This document shows positions 1-10,799 of a DNA stretch of 64,000 nt, piece by piece. Source of the DNA: Falsirhodobacter deserti (GTDB lineage Bacteria; Pseudomonadota; Alphaproteobacteria; Rhodobacterales; Rhodobacteraceae). Every line of letters starts with the position of its first letter. Position 1 is the first letter of the stretch. Below the pieces are notes generated by a model. It made no database searches. It saw only the letters and a list, made by a program, of their open reading frames with translations, and had not been told where the DNA came from. Location of the stretch: NCBI RefSeq assembly GCF_004015795.1, contig NZ_ML137218.1:1463811-1527810 (forward strand), written 5' to 3'. Both the position numbers and the translations under genes were made by a program.

Positions 1-372
1 TGGGTGCATCTGGGGCAAGAGGATCTGGACGACGCTGACCTGCCGGCCATCAAGGCCCGCCTGAAGCTTGGCATCTCCACCCATGACGAGGCGGAGCTGG
101 AGCGGGCGCTGGCCTGCGATCCCGATTACATCGCCCTTGGTCCCGTCTGGCCGACCATCCTGAAGAAGATGAAATGGGAACGGCAGGGGGTGGAAAAGCT
201 GACCGAATGGAAGGCGCGGATCGGGACCATCCCGCTTTGTGCCATCGGTGGCCTGACGCCCGAACGCGCACGCGAGGCGCTGGCAGCGGGCGCCGACATC
301 GCCTCGGCCGTTACCGACATCACGCTGAACCCTGACCCCCAGGCAAGGATGCGCGAATGGCTGACGCTTTAA
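1..372 (+). CDS. thiE: thiamine phosphate synthase ThiE, C-terminal part (5' end outside window)
   Basis: This is the C-terminal 123 residues of ThiE, which joins the HMP-pyrophosphate pyrimidine to thiazole phosphate to make thiamine phosphate in the cytoplasm. The fragment opens with the family motif HLGQEDL and keeps the late TIM-barrel strands, including GPVWPT and the phosphate-binding stretch CAIGGLTPE. The frame is open to the first base of the window, so the true start lies upstream. Its stop overlaps the next gene by 16 bases, as expected for a thi operon. Confidence 0.93.
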   Translation, partial: WVHLGQEDLDDADLPAIKARLKLGISTHDEAELERALACDPDYIALGPVWPTILKKMKWERQGVEKLTEWKARIGTIPLCAIGGLTPERAREALAAGADIASAVTDITLNPDPQARMREWLTL

Positions 373-1301
373 GATACGCGCGTCAAGCGCTGGTCACGGG
401 GCCGGAGGGCGAGGCGAAGCTGCGCGCCGCGCATGTGCTGATCGTGGGTGCCGGTGGCCTTGGCGTGCCGGCGCTGCAATATCTTGTCGGCGCGGGCATC
501 GGGCACATCACCCTGATCGATCCCGACAGGGCCGAGGAAACGAACCTGCACCGCCAGCCCATCTATGGCCGCCACATCGGCAAGCCAAAAGCCACGGCGG
601 CAGCAGCAGAAATGGCGGCGCTGAACCCCCTTGCCACCGTGACACCACTGATATGCACGCTTGATCCGTCGAATGCGGCGATGGTGGCGCAGGCGGATGT
701 GGTTCTGGATTGCGCCGACAGTTTCGCTGCCAGCTACACCCTTTCGGATGCCTGCCTTGCGGCGGGGGTGCCGCTCATCTCGGCCTCGGTTCTGGGGGTC
801 GCGGGTTATGTCGGCGGCTTTTGCGGCGGCGCGCCCTCGCTTCGTGCGGTGTTTCCCGACCTGCCCGAAACGCTTGCAAGCTGTTCGACGGCAGGCGTGC
901 TGGGCCCGATGGTGGGAATGCTGGGGGCAATGCAGGCGCAGATGGCGCTTTCGGTGCTGTTGGGGCTTGCCCCCTCACCGCTTGGTCAGTTGATCCGGAT
1001 GGACGGGCTGCGCCCTTCGACCTTCCGTTTCGATCGCGCGCCCGAACCGCAAGGCGGATACCGGTTCATCGCGCGCAGCGACCTGCGGAAAACCGACCTG
1101 ATCGTGGAACTGCGCGGAAAGGACGAGACACCCGCAGCGATCGCTCCCCATGCCCTGCGGCAACCCGGCCGCGTCACCCCCCACGAGGGGCAGCGCACCG
1201 TCTTTGCCTGCCGCTCGGGGCTGCGCGCATGGCGGGCGGCGGATGCCCTGGCCACGAGGTGGGACGGAGAGATTGCGCTGCTCGCCGCGGGGGATTTCTG
1301 A
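357..1301 (+). CDS. thiF: ThiF/MoeB/HesA-family adenylyltransferase with C-terminal rhodanese-like tail
   Basis: This E1-like enzyme adenylates the C-terminal glycine of a sulfur carrier protein such as ThiS. The nucleotide-binding loop GAGGLG is near residues 31-36, an acidic strand LIDPD follows, and the conserved cysteine lies in SCSTAG near residue 176. The C-terminal part carries a short rhodanese-like segment with CRSGLR near residue 285. The two CxxC zinc pairs usual in MoeB/ThiF are absent. The ATG lies inside the end of thiE, so the two genes are probably translationally coupled. The context favours ThiF over MoeB. Confidence 0.85.
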   Translation: MADALRYARQALVTGPEGEAKLRAAHVLIVGAGGLGVPALQYLVGAGIGHITLIDPDRAEETNLHRQPIYGRHIGKPKATAAAAEMAALNPLATVTPLICTLDPSNAAMVAQADVVLDCADSFAASYTLSDACLAAGVPLISASVLGVAGYVGGFCGGAPSLRAVFPDLPETLASCSTAGVLGPMVGMLGAMQAQMALSVLLGLAPSPLGQLIRMDGLRPSTFRFDRAPEPQGGYRFIARSDLRKTDLIVELRGKDETPAAIAPHALRQPGRVTPHEGQRTVFACRSGLRAWRAADALATRWDGEIALLAAGDF

Positions 1302-1469
1302 ACCACGGCAGGCAGGAGTACGGGAACGTTGCCTGAACCTGTCCAAAAGAACAGTTCTGTTAAACTTTCTGCGGTATTCAATATGTAATGCTATCATTTA
1401 GGTGTCCCATTTGGCTGTGGGATCGGGGAGAAGCAGAACTCGTTAAGGTTTCTCACCGAGTGTCTGGTC

Positions 1470-3692
1470 ATGCGGCTTATCAATCATTCCCCCCCGACCT
1501 ACTCTCGGCGATCGGCATCGATCACCCTTCTGGCAATCCTTTTCCTCGGTCTTGCGGGCGTGCTGGTTGCGGGGATGTTTTCCTTTATGGGCGTTCGGCA
1601 GATCAATCATGATGCGGCACAGCGTGAAGCGGCATTTGCCCGGACAATGATAAGCTCTCTGCTGGAAAGCCAGCCAAGGGAACAGCGCAGTTCCGTCGTG
1701 TGGAACGACGCCGTTCTTCAAGTGCGCAAGCGAAACGAAGTGTTCATGCGCGACAACCTTGGCGTCTGGATGCAGGAATATTTCGGCCACGATCTCGATT
1801 TCATTGTCGATCCCGCAGGAACGCTCATCTATGCAGCTGCGAAAATGTCGACCGTTCCGGTCGATACGCAGGAACAAACGCTTCAGGCCATCCGGCCGCT
1901 GCTTGCCGAACTGTATGAGCTGGTGCTTGAGGCAGCCGATGCAGAGGAAGCCGGCAAGCTTTCCCGGACCGATATCGTCGATCTTGAAGATGGACCGGCG
2001 TTCATCAGCATAGTGCCCATCGTGCCGGAAAACGACATGATCCCCTTCCTGCCCAAGGCGACCTCGCTTCACGTCGCGGTCCGGCATCTGAATGCGGCTC
2101 TGGCGCAGAAAGTGGCCCAGCCCTTCCAGCTTGCCGATGCGCAGTTCAGCACATCGGTCGCAGCGACCCCGCGCCTTTCCGTGCCCGTTCTTGACGGCGC
2201 GGCGCGGGAAAGTTGGTTTTCCTGGGCACCGGACCGGCCGGGCCACGCGCTGGCGCGGGAACTGGCACCGACCGCCGCAATGGTTTCGCTCGTGTGCTTT
2301 GGGATGTTCCTGATGCTGGCCATCCGCCTGAACCGCACAACCAAGCAGCTGGCACGAAGCGAGCGGGACGCGAGGCACCGGGCGCATCATGATATGCTGA
2401 CCGGCCTTGCAAACCGCGTGCTGCTGAAAGAACGCATGGAACAGGCGCTGCAGGACAATGCCCCCCCTGCCGGTGTGATCCTGGTCGATCTTGATGCCTT
2501 CAAGCAGGTGAACGACAATTATGGTCACCCGATGGGCGACAAGCTTGTTCAGCGGGTTGCGGCGCGCCTGCTTCGGGTTCTTGATGACGGCGCGACGGTT
2601 GCACGGCTTGGCGGGGACGAATTCGCGATCATCGTGCCCGATGTCGCGACCGAGGACGACCTTGCGCAGCATTGCCGCCGGATCGATGCGGAACTGTCGG
2701 AGCCTTTCCGCATCGACGGTCATTATTTCCAGATCACCGCCAGCATGGGTGCCGTCCATTCGGAAGCCTGCACCCGCACGAAGGATGAAATGATCCGCTG
2801 CGCCGACATCGCGCTTTACCGGTCCAAGAACGGCGGGCGGGCCCAGTTCACCCTTTACCATGGCAGCATGGATGATGCGGATGGCAAGAAGAACCGGCTC
2901 GCGGCTGATCTGGCGGTTGTGCTGACCAATGGCGGCGACGAGATCACGGTCCAGTATCAGCCGATCTTCGACAGGCAAGGCGCGCTGCTGGGGGCGGAAG
3001 CGCTTGCAAGGTGGCACCATCCCGATCTGGGGGAAATCTCACCCGAGGTGTTCGTGGCTCTTGCAGAAGAACGCGGCCTTATCGAAGGGCTTGGGCGGAC
3101 GGTGCTGGCCAAGGCATGCCGTGCGGCCATGGAACTGGCTTTGCCGAAGGTGTCCGTCAACGTCTCCGCACTGGAGATTTCCCGTGCCGGCTATTCCGCG
3201 CAGGTTCTGGCGGTGCTGAGCGATCACGGCCTGCCCCCTTCGCGCCTCGAACTGGAACTGACAGAGCGGACGGCCATAAACCGTCGCAGCATTACGCAAA
3301 AGAACATCACGGCCCTGCGCGAAGTCGGCGTAACGATCGCCTTGGATGATTTCGGAACGGGGCATTCCTCCATCCGCTATCTTCGGGAGTTCGGCTTCGA
3401 CCGGGTGAAGATCGACAAGTCGTTCGTGCAGCAGCTGGACTGCGATGCGACAGCCATGAGGCTTGTGCACACGATGATCGAGATGGCCTCCTCGCTTGGG
3501 ATCGACGTTACGGCCGAGGGCGTGGAACAGGAAACGCAACTGGTTGTCCTGACGTCCCTGGGCTGCACGAGCTTCCAGGGGTATCATCTGGGACGGCCCA
3601 TGAATGCAGAAGCGCTGGCACGCCTGCGCCTGGAACTGGAAAGCCCGTCGAAGGTGACCTATCTGTCCCCGCCGTCGCGTTCGATCGCCTGA
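1470..3692 (+). CDS. membrane GGDEF-EAL protein with CHASE4-like periplasmic sensor
   Basis: A 740-residue protein for cyclic-di-GMP turnover. It has an N-terminal membrane helix (about residues 18-40), a periplasmic stretch resembling CHASE4 (WNDAVLQ, later [12 protein letters not shown]) and a second helix near 270-288. Next come a GGDEF domain (RLGGDEF near 381) and an EAL domain (EALARW near 510, [21 protein letters not shown]). Both signature motifs are intact, so it could be bifunctional. The position of the inhibitory RxxD site reads DDGA, so that site is missing. It is a single gene; the Shine-Dalgarno is weak. Confidence 0.9.
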
Positions 3693-3723
3693 ACGACAAA
3701 CCACAGTGCAATCAAGCAGAGGA

Positions 3724-3799
<76 letters not shown>

Positions 3800-3809
3800 A
3801 ACGGCGAAA

Positions 3810-3849
3810 TTTCTGCCCCATCGTCATTTGTCTGTCAACGGGGCAGAAA
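3810..3849 (-). terminator. candidate terminator hairpin after gcvP
   Basis: A 10-bp perfect inverted repeat (arms TTTCTGCCCC and GGGGCAGAAA) starts five bases after the gcvP stop on the reverse strand, with a 20-base loop and a short T-containing run after it. It could end the gcvTHP transcript before tRNA-Ala. The T-tract is weak. Confidence 0.45.
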
Positions 3850-3853
3850 AGGC

Positions 3854-6694
3854 TTATTCGGCCGCGTCCTGATACGCCTCGATCGGCGGGCAGGTGCAGA
3901 TCAGGTTCCGGTCGCCATAGGCGTTGTCGACGCGGCCCACGGACGGCCAGTACTTGTCCACCCGGAAGCTGCCTGCCGGGAAGCAGCCCTGTTCGCGTGG
4001 ATAGGCGCGGGTCCAGTCGGCAACCAGATCCTCCACCGTGTGGGGGGCGTGCCGAAGAGGGGAATCATCGGCCGAGATTTCGCCCGCCTCCACCGCCTTG
4101 ATCTCGTCGCGGATGGTCAAAAGCGCGGTAATGAAGCGATCCAGCTCTGCCTTGGTTTCGGATTCCGTCGGCTCCACCATCAGCGTGCCGGGAACGGGGA
4201 AGCTCATGGTCGGCGGGTGGAAGCCGTTGTCGATCAGGCGCTTGGCAATGTCATCTACCGTCACGCCCGCTTCGGCGAAGGGACGGGTATCAAGGATGCA
4301 TTCATGCGCCACGCGTCCACGGTTGCCCATGAACAGCACCTGATACGCCCCGCGCAGCCGCGCCGCGATATAGTTGGCGTTCAGGATCGCCACGCGCGTT
4401 GCCTGCGCCAGCCCCTCGCCGCCCATCATCAGGCAATACGCCCAAGAGATCAGCAGGATCGAAGCCGAACCATAGGGAGCAGCCGAAACCGGCCCTTCAT
4501 CCCCACCCGTTTCGGGGTGGCCCGGCAGGAACGGCGCCAGATGCGCCTTCACGCCGATCGGCCCCATGCCGGGGCCGCCGCCGCCATGCGGGATGGCGAA
4601 GGTCTTGTGCAGGTTCAGGTGGCTGACATCACCGCCGATGGCACCGGGCTTCACCAGACCCACCATCGCGTTCATGTTGGCCCCGTCGATATAGACCTGA
4701 CCGCCATGCTTGTGCGTGATCTCGCACACCTCGCGCACGGCTTCCTCGAACACGCCGTGGGTGGAAGGATAGGTGATCATGCAGGCGGCCAGCTTGTCGC
4801 CCGCGGCTTCGGCCTTGGCGCGGAAGTCGTCGATATCCACGTCACCGTTGGGCGAGGATTTCACCACGACAACCTTCATCCCCACCATCTGCGCGGTGGC
4901 CGGGTTGGTGCCATGGGCCGACATCGGGATCAGGCAGATGTTCCGGTCCACGTCCCCGCGCGAGCGGTGGTAGGCCTGAATGGTCAGAAGCCCCGCATAT
5001 TCCCCCTGCGCCCCCGAATTGGGCTGCATGGAAAACGCGTCATAGCCGGTGATGGTGCACAGCTTCTCCGCCAGGTCGGAGATCGCCTCGGCATAACCCT
5101 GCGCCTGGTTGACCGGCGCGAAGGGGTGCAGGCTGCCGAATTCCGGCCAGGTGATCGGCATCATCTCGGCTGCGGCGTTCAGCTTCATCGTGCAGGATCC
5201 CAGCGGGATCATCGCACGGTCCAGCGCCAGATCGCGATCGGCCAGACGGCGCATGTAACGCATCATCTCCGATTCCGCCCGGTTCATGTGGAACACGGGG
5301 TGGGTCAGGTAATCGGTCTGGCGCAGCATCGCCTCGGGGACGGAAGGTTCGGTTGTGGCAGGCGCGGCTTCCGTGATGCCGAAGGCGTCCAGAACGCGGG
5401 CGATCACTTCGTCATTCGTGGTTTCATCAAGGCTGATGCCGACGCGGTCGCGGCCCACCTTGCGCAGGTTGATGCCGCGGTGACGGGCCGCCGCCATGAT
5501 GCCCTGCTGCCCCACGCCCACGCGCACGGTGATCGTGTCGAAGAAGGCGGAAGGCTGCACATCGGCCCCTGCCTCGCGCAGCGCATTGGCCAGCCGGACG
5601 GTGTTGAAATGCACACGTTCGGCAATCGCGCGCAGGCCCCGCGGGCCGTGGAACACCGCATAGAAGCTGGCCATCACCGCCAGCAGCGCTTGTGCGGTGC
5701 AAACGTTGGAGGTCGCCTTTTCGCGGCGGATGTGCTGTTCGCGCGTTTGCAGGGCAAGGCGATAGGCCTTGTTCCCACGCGCATCGATAGAAACGCCCAC
5801 GATACGGCCGGGCATCGACCGCTTCAGCTCGTCCCGGCAGGACATGAAGGCCGCATGCGGGCCGCCATAGCCCATCGGCACGCCGAAGCGCTGCGAACTG
5901 CCTACGGCGATATCCGCGCCCATCGCGCCCGGCTCTTTCAGGATGCACAGTGCCAGCAGGTCGGTCGCCACCACGGCGATGGCCTTGGCGGCGTGCAGCG
6001 CCTCGATCTCGGCGATGAAGTCGCGCACTTCGCCGAAGGTGCCGGGATACTGGAAGATCGCGCCAAAAACGGCGTTCGCATCCAGCGTATCCGCCGGCCC
6101 CACGATCACCTCGATCCCCAGCGGCAGGGCGCGGGTGCGGATCACCTCGATCGTCTGCGGGTGGCAAGCTTCGTCCACGAAGAAGGCGCGGGCCTTCGAT
6201 TTCGCGGCGCGTTCCGCCATCGCCATGGCCTCGGCCGCCGCCGTCGCCTCGTCCAGAAGCGAAGCATTGGCAACCGGCAGGCCCGTCAGGTCCGACACCA
6301 TCGTCTGATAGTTCAGAAGCGCCTCAAGGCGGCCCTGCGCGATCTCGGGCTGATAGGGGGTATAGGCGGTGTACCAGGCCGGATTTTCCAGGATGTTGCG
6401 CTGGATCGCGGGCGGCGTGACCGTCCCGTAATACCCCTGCCCGATCAGCTGCGTCATCACGCGGTTCTTGTCGGCAACTTCGCGCATCCTTGCCAGCAGT
6501 TCATGCTCGGCCAAGGGGGCCCAGTCCAGCGGCTTGTCCTGCCGGATGGAGGCGGGGATCGTTTCCTCGATCAGCTGATCCAGCGAGGAAACACCGCAGG
6601 CGGCCAGCATCTCTTCCATCTCGGAAGGGGATGGGCCGATATGGCGGCGGTTGGCGAAATCATAGGGATCGTAAGCGACGGGCGTATAGGCCAT
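3854..6694 (-). CDS. gcvP: glycine dehydrogenase (decarboxylating), P protein
   Basis: The 946-residue P protein of the glycine cleavage system decarboxylates glycine with PLP and passes the aminomethyl group to lipoyl-GcvH. The N-terminus ([10 protein letters not shown]) and full length match the one-piece GcvP. The PLP lysine lies in [16 protein letters not shown] near residue 697, and the glycine-rich loop follows. It is the last gene of gcvT-gcvH-gcvP, 45 bases after gcvH, and shares the glycine riboswitch before gcvT. There is no sign of damage. Confidence 0.97.
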
Positions 6695-6739
6695 GACAGT
6701 CCTGCCGTAAGAAAAGCGGGGGCACAGCGGCCCCCAGGA

Positions 6740-7099
6740 TCAGCCGATAAGGTCGGCGTATTCGTCTTCGTCCATGAAGGTGTCCAGAACGCTCAGATCG
6801 TCCACCTTCAGCTTGAAGAACCACGCGCGTCCGGTCGGATCCTCGTTCACGAGGCCGGGGTTGGAGGCGAGTTCGTCATTCACCTCCACGATCTCTCCGT
6901 CGATGGGGGCAAGGATGTCCGAGGCGGCCTTGACGCTTTCGATCACGACAACCTCGTCACCCGTGGCAACCTGCGTTTCCACCTCGGGCATTTCGACGAA
7001 AACCACGTCGCCCAGCTGGGTCGCGGCGTGTTCGGTGATGCCGACGACGACATGATCGCCTTCAACGCGCAGCCATTCATGCTCTTCGGTATATTTCAT
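6740..7099 (-). CDS. gcvH: glycine cleavage system H protein
   Basis: The 119-residue lipoyl carrier protein shuttles the aminomethyl and reduced lipoyl groups between GcvP, GcvT and lipoamide dehydrogenase. The N-terminus (YTEEHEWL) and the lipoylation motif [10 protein letters not shown], with the modified lysine near residue 56, are intact. The length is normal for the family. It starts 11 bases after the gcvT stop and precedes gcvP. Confidence 0.97.
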
Positions 7100-7110
7100 G
7101 GGGAAGGTCC

Positions 7111-8208
7111 TTAACGTTTGTAGGATGCGGGGACGAAAGGAAGGGCGGCAACGGTGACGGGCAGACGCTTGCCCCGCACCTCGCCAAACAAGGGCGTGCC
7201 AACGGCAGCATGGGCAGAGGCGACATAGCCCATCGCGACCGGCTTGCCGACCGACGGGCCGAACCCGCCAGAGGTGACGGTGCCGACCGGCGTGCCATCA
7301 GCAGCAAACAGCGCCACACCCTCGCGCATCGGCGCGCGGCCTTCGGGCAGAAGCCCCACGCGAAGACGTTCGGGCCCTTCGGAAAGTTCCTTCACGATAC
7401 GATCGTCACCCGCGAAACCGCCAGCGCGGCGCGATTTCTGGATGGCCCATGTCAGCCCCGCCTCGACCGGGCTGGTGCGATCGTCGATGTCATGGCCGTA
7501 AAGGCACAGCCCGGCCTCCAGCCGCAGGCTGTCGCGGGCACCAAGGCCGATGGGCGCAACCTTTTCCATGGCCAGAAGCGCACGGGCAAAACCATCGGCG
7601 CCGGCATCCGGCACCGAAATCTCGAACCCGTCCTCGCCTGTATAGCCCGAGCGGGAGATCCAGAGCGGCCCGAACAGCGTGTCGACGGTGATCACGTCCA
7701 TAAAGCGCATCGCGGAAACCGCGGGAACCAGACGGGCCAGCGCATCTTCTGCCAGCGGACCTTGCAGCGCCAGAAGGGCGCGGCCTTGCACCGGCTGGAC
7801 CTGATCGCCCAGATGAGCCGTCAGGTGGGCAATATCGGCGTCCTTGCAGGCGGCATTGACGACCACATAGAAATGATCGCCCCGGTTGGCGAACATCAGA
7901 TCATCGCGGATGCCGCCCTGTTCGTTGGTCAGAAGGCCATAGCGTTGCCGCCCCTCGGCCAGCGCGGCAACGGATACGGGCATCAACGCCTCAAGCTCGT
8001 GCGCAAGGGCGTCCATGCCGGCACGCGGCTTCAGGATCACCTGCCCCATGTGGCTGACATCGAACAGACCGGCCTTTTCGCGGGTGTGCAGGTGTTCCGC
8101 CATCACGCCCTGGAACTGGACGGGCATTTCCCATCCCGCAAAGGGAACCATGCGGGCCCCATGTTCAACGTGAAGATCGTGCAGCGGAAGGCGTTGCAGG
8201 TCGGCCAT
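7111..8208 (-). CDS. gcvT: aminomethyltransferase, glycine cleavage T protein
   Basis: GcvT releases ammonia from aminomethyl-lipoyl-GcvH and transfers the one-carbon unit to tetrahydrofolate. Family hallmarks are [17 protein letters not shown] near the start, a folate-binding region, and [11 protein letters not shown] in the middle. The ATG at 8208 is chosen because GAGAGG lies five bases before it; a GTG two codons earlier would sit almost on that Shine-Dalgarno. It is the first gene of the gcv operon and is preceded by a tandem glycine riboswitch. Confidence 0.96.
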
Positions 8209-8254
8209 GGGCACCTCTCGGTCATGTCAGGCCGGGGAATTACCGGCACCACTC

Positions 8255-8274
8255 GGACAGGCAGATCCCTGTCC
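8255..8274 (-). promoter_or_regulatory. hairpin between glycine riboswitch and gcvT start
   Basis: A 7-bp perfect stem (GGACAGG with CCTGTCC, six-base loop) lies between the second glycine aptamer and the gcvT Shine-Dalgarno on the reverse strand. It is a candidate for part of the expression platform. There is no T-tract, so a translational rather than a terminating switch is more likely; this is inferred. Confidence 0.4.
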
Positions 8275-8280
8275 CGCGAT

Positions 8281-8433
8281 GCCCCCTCTGTCCCTTGCGC
8301 CTGAGATCGTTATCCCGTCGGCGGGCCGCGCGAAAACGGCCTCTCTCCAGAGCTTCGTGTCAGGCCGGTCCTTTTGCCTGAGAGTTTACCGGGGCGGTTG
8401 CTCCTTCGGCACCGGCGCGAACCGGCTTCTCCC
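8281..8433 (-). promoter_or_regulatory. tandem glycine riboswitch (two aptamers) controlling gcvTHP
   Basis: Reading the reverse strand, the first aptamer runs from GGGAGAAGCC through GCCGAAGGAGCAACC to AACTCTCAGGCAAAAGGACCG. The second runs from CTGGAGAGAGGCC through CGACGGGATAACG to ATCTCAGGCGCAAGGGACAG. These are the conserved glycine aptamer motifs in the usual tandem order with a short linker. The known family role is to switch on glycine cleavage genes when glycine is high, and gcvT begins 72 bases downstream. Confidence 0.9.
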
Positions 8434-8541
8434 TGACCTGATGGGCGCACGTCTAGCCAAGGGAAAACCGTCTGGCAAGAGATTTACAGCGCCCGCGACC
8501 CGCTTCATGATGCGCAGCGCAAACATGAGGATAACCGCAAG

Positions 8542-9501
8542 ATGCATCTGGAGCTGCGCCACCTTCGCACCATCCGCGCCATCCACCGCGCCGGCGGACT
8601 TGCCCGCGCGGCCGAGATGCTGAACATCACCCAATCGGCGTTGTCGCATCAGGTGAAGGGCCTTGAGGATCAGGCGGGGGTCGAACTGTTTGTTCGCCGC
8701 ACCAAGCCCATGAAGCTTTCGGCGGCGGGGCTGCGGATGCTGCGCCTTGCCGACCGCGTCCTGCCCGAGGTGGAGGCGCTGGGAGAAGAGTTTCGCGCCC
8801 TGCGGTCCGGCAAGACAGGGCGGCTGCACATCGCCATGGAATGCCATGCCTGCTTCGAATGGCTGCTTCCGGCGCTGGAAACCTTCCGCCACGAATGGCC
8901 GGATGTGGATGTGGACATCCGTGCGGGGCTGGCCTTCGATGCCCTTCCCGCCCTGTTGCGCGATGAAATCGACGTTGTCATCACATCCGATCCCGTCGCG
9001 ATGGAGGGGGTGACCTTTCATCCGCTGTTCGATTACCAGCCAACCTTCATCTGTTCGGCCATGAACCCGCTGGCCAGCCGCGACATGATCGAGGCTGCCG
9101 ATTTCCGCGACCAGCTTCTGATCCATTATCCCGTCGCCCGCGAAAAGCTGGACATCTTCACCGAACTTCTGACGCCTGCGCGGGTGGAACCCCGTGGCAC
9201 GCGGGCGGTGGAACTGACGGCCGTGATCCTGATGCTGGTGGCGGCGGATCGCGGCGTATCCGTCATGCCCGACTGGGTCCTTCGCGAGGTACGCGAGCAT
9301 CCGGATTACGCCCTGCTGCCCCTTTCCCCCGGCACGATCACGCGCACCAGCTATGCCGCGACGCGCACCGCCGACGACGCAAAGCCCTTCATGACCGATT
9401 TTCTTGCGCTGTCGGAATCGCAGTCGCTGGCGCTGCGGGACTGGAAGGGTGCGCTGATAGGCCGCAATCTTGCTGGCGCTGCGGCCCCTGCGGGTTTATG
9501 A
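8542..9501 (+). CDS. metR: LysR-family regulator of MetR type
   Basis: A 319-residue regulator with an N-terminal winged helix (LRHLRTIRAIHRAGGLARAA; TQSALSHQVKGLE) and a periplasmic-binding-like effector domain. The segment MECHACFEWLLPALE near residue 95 and TSDPVAMEGV match MetR, the homocysteine-responsive activator of methionine genes. No met gene is next to it here; it diverges from the gcv operon and runs toward an MFS exporter. Its targets cannot be read from this window, so the MetR name rests on domain resemblance. Confidence 0.75.
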   Translation: MHLELRHLRTIRAIHRAGGLARAAEMLNITQSALSHQVKGLEDQAGVELFVRRTKPMKLSAAGLRMLRLADRVLPEVEALGEEFRALRSGKTGRLHIAMECHACFEWLLPALETFRHEWPDVDVDIRAGLAFDALPALLRDEIDVVITSDPVAMEGVTFHPLFDYQPTFICSAMNPLASRDMIEAADFRDQLLIHYPVAREKLDIFTELLTPARVEPRGTRAVELTAVILMLVAADRGVSVMPDWVLREVREHPDYALLPLSPGTITRTSYAATRTADDAKPFMTDFLALSESQSLALRDWKGALIGRNLAGAAAPAGL

Positions 9502-9528
9502 CCAAGGCACGCAAAGCGGAGGGATAGG

Positions 9529-10737
9529 ATGACGGACGTTCAGAATGTCGTGAAGCCGGCCACGGCGCCGGCCTTATCCACGGCCTATCCTGTCATTCTT
9601 GCTGTCAGCCTGTGCCACTTCGTCAACGACGTTCTGCAATCTCTGCTTTCGGCCATCTACCCGATCCTGAAGGAAGACTTCTCGCTGGATTATTGGCAGA
9701 TCGGGATGCTGACGCTGATCTTCCAATGCACCGCATCGCTGCTGCAGCCGGTGGTCGGCATCTATACCGATCGCAAGCCCGCGCCGATGTCGCTGCCCGT
9801 GGGCATGGCCTCCAGCTTCATGGGGCTGCTTGTTCTGGCATGGGCGCCCAGTTTCGCGATGCTGCTGGTCGGGGCGGCGCTGATCGGGATCGGAAGCTCT
9901 GTCTTCCACCCGGAGGCAAGCCGCGTGGCGCGCATGGCCTCGGGCGGGAAGTTCGGGGCGGCGCAGTCGATCTTTCAGGTGGGCGGCAATGCGGGCCAGG
10001 CGGCCGGGCCGTTGCTGGCGGCTTTCATCGTGGTGCCGTTGGGCCGGCCTTCTGTCGCATGGTTCTGCGTTCTGGCGGCACTGGGCATCGTCATCCTCTA
10101 TCGCGTGGGCCTGTGGTACCAGGATTATGCGCGCACCAAGGGCCGCGCCCCGGTGGATCGCACGCTGCCCCTGCCCCGCAACCGCATCATCCTTGCGCTG
10201 CTGGTTCTGGCTTTCCTGACCTTTTCCAAGAACGCCTACACGGCCAGCATTTCCTCCTATTACACCTTCTACCTGATCGAGAGCTTCGGCGTTTCGACCC
10301 AGACCTCGCAACTGATGCTGTTCCTGTTCCTTGGCGCTGTGGCGGCGGGAACGCTGCTGGGCGGGCCGATCGGCGACCGCTTCGGCACCACAACGGTGAT
10401 CTGGTTCTCGGTTCTTGGTGCGCTGCCCTTCACGCTGGCACTGCCTTATGCGGGGTTGATGGGCTCGGCGGTTCTGACGGTGATCATCGGCTTCATCATC
10501 GCATCCTCATTCCCCGCCATCGTGGTCACGGCGCAGGAACTGCTGCCGGGGCGCGTGGGCATGGTGGCCGGCATCTTCTTCGGGCTGGCCTTCGGGATGG
10601 GCGGCATCGCCGCGGCAGGGCTGGGCCTTGCAGCGGACGCTTACGGCATCCGCGCCGTTTATGCGGCCTGTGCCTGGCTGCCGGCGCTTGGCATCCTGAC
10701 GGCCCTGCTGCCACGCCGGCACGAGTTCGCCCGCTGA
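9529..10737 (+). CDS. MFS transporter, fosmidomycin-resistance (Fsr) family
   Basis: A 402-residue inner-membrane protein of the major facilitator superfamily with about twelve hydrophobic segments. The N-terminal HFVNDVLQSLLSAIYPIL, the loop DRKPAP and the stretch GSSVFHPEASRVAR are typical of Fsr-type exporters. A GGAG-type Shine-Dalgarno precedes the ATG. It starts 27 bases after the MetR-like gene and is probably co-transcribed with it. The natural substrate is unknown; Fsr proteins export fosmidomycin and related small molecules. Confidence 0.85.
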   Translation: MTDVQNVVKPATAPALSTAYPVILAVSLCHFVNDVLQSLLSAIYPILKEDFSLDYWQIGMLTLIFQCTASLLQPVVGIYTDRKPAPMSLPVGMASSFMGLLVLAWAPSFAMLLVGAALIGIGSSVFHPEASRVARMASGGKFGAAQSIFQVGGNAGQAAGPLLAAFIVVPLGRPSVAWFCVLAALGIVILYRVGLWYQDYARTKGRAPVDRTLPLPRNRIILALLVLAFLTFSKNAYTASISSYYTFYLIESFGVSTQTSQLMLFLFLGAVAAGTLLGGPIGDRFGTTTVIWFSVLGALPFTLALPYAGLMGSAVLTVIIGFIIASSFPAIVVTAQELLPGRVGMVAGIFFGLAFGMGGIAAAGLGLAADAYGIRAVYAACAWLPALGILTALLPRRHEFAR

Positions 10738-10799
10738 CCCCTTTTCTTCGGGCGGCCCTGCGGGTATACCCCCGCCCTTGAAAACAGGAGTCCCTCGGC

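Noticed and set aside
1443-3020. A 525-codon reverse frame across the GGDEF-EAL gene
   Set aside because: It is antisense to a protein with all catalytic motifs and shows no recognisable domain.
4040-7114. A 1024-codon forward open frame across gcvP and gcvH
   Set aside because: It lies wholly antisense to two clear genes and translates to a His/Arg-rich chain with no family features; such long shadow frames are common opposite GC-rich genes.
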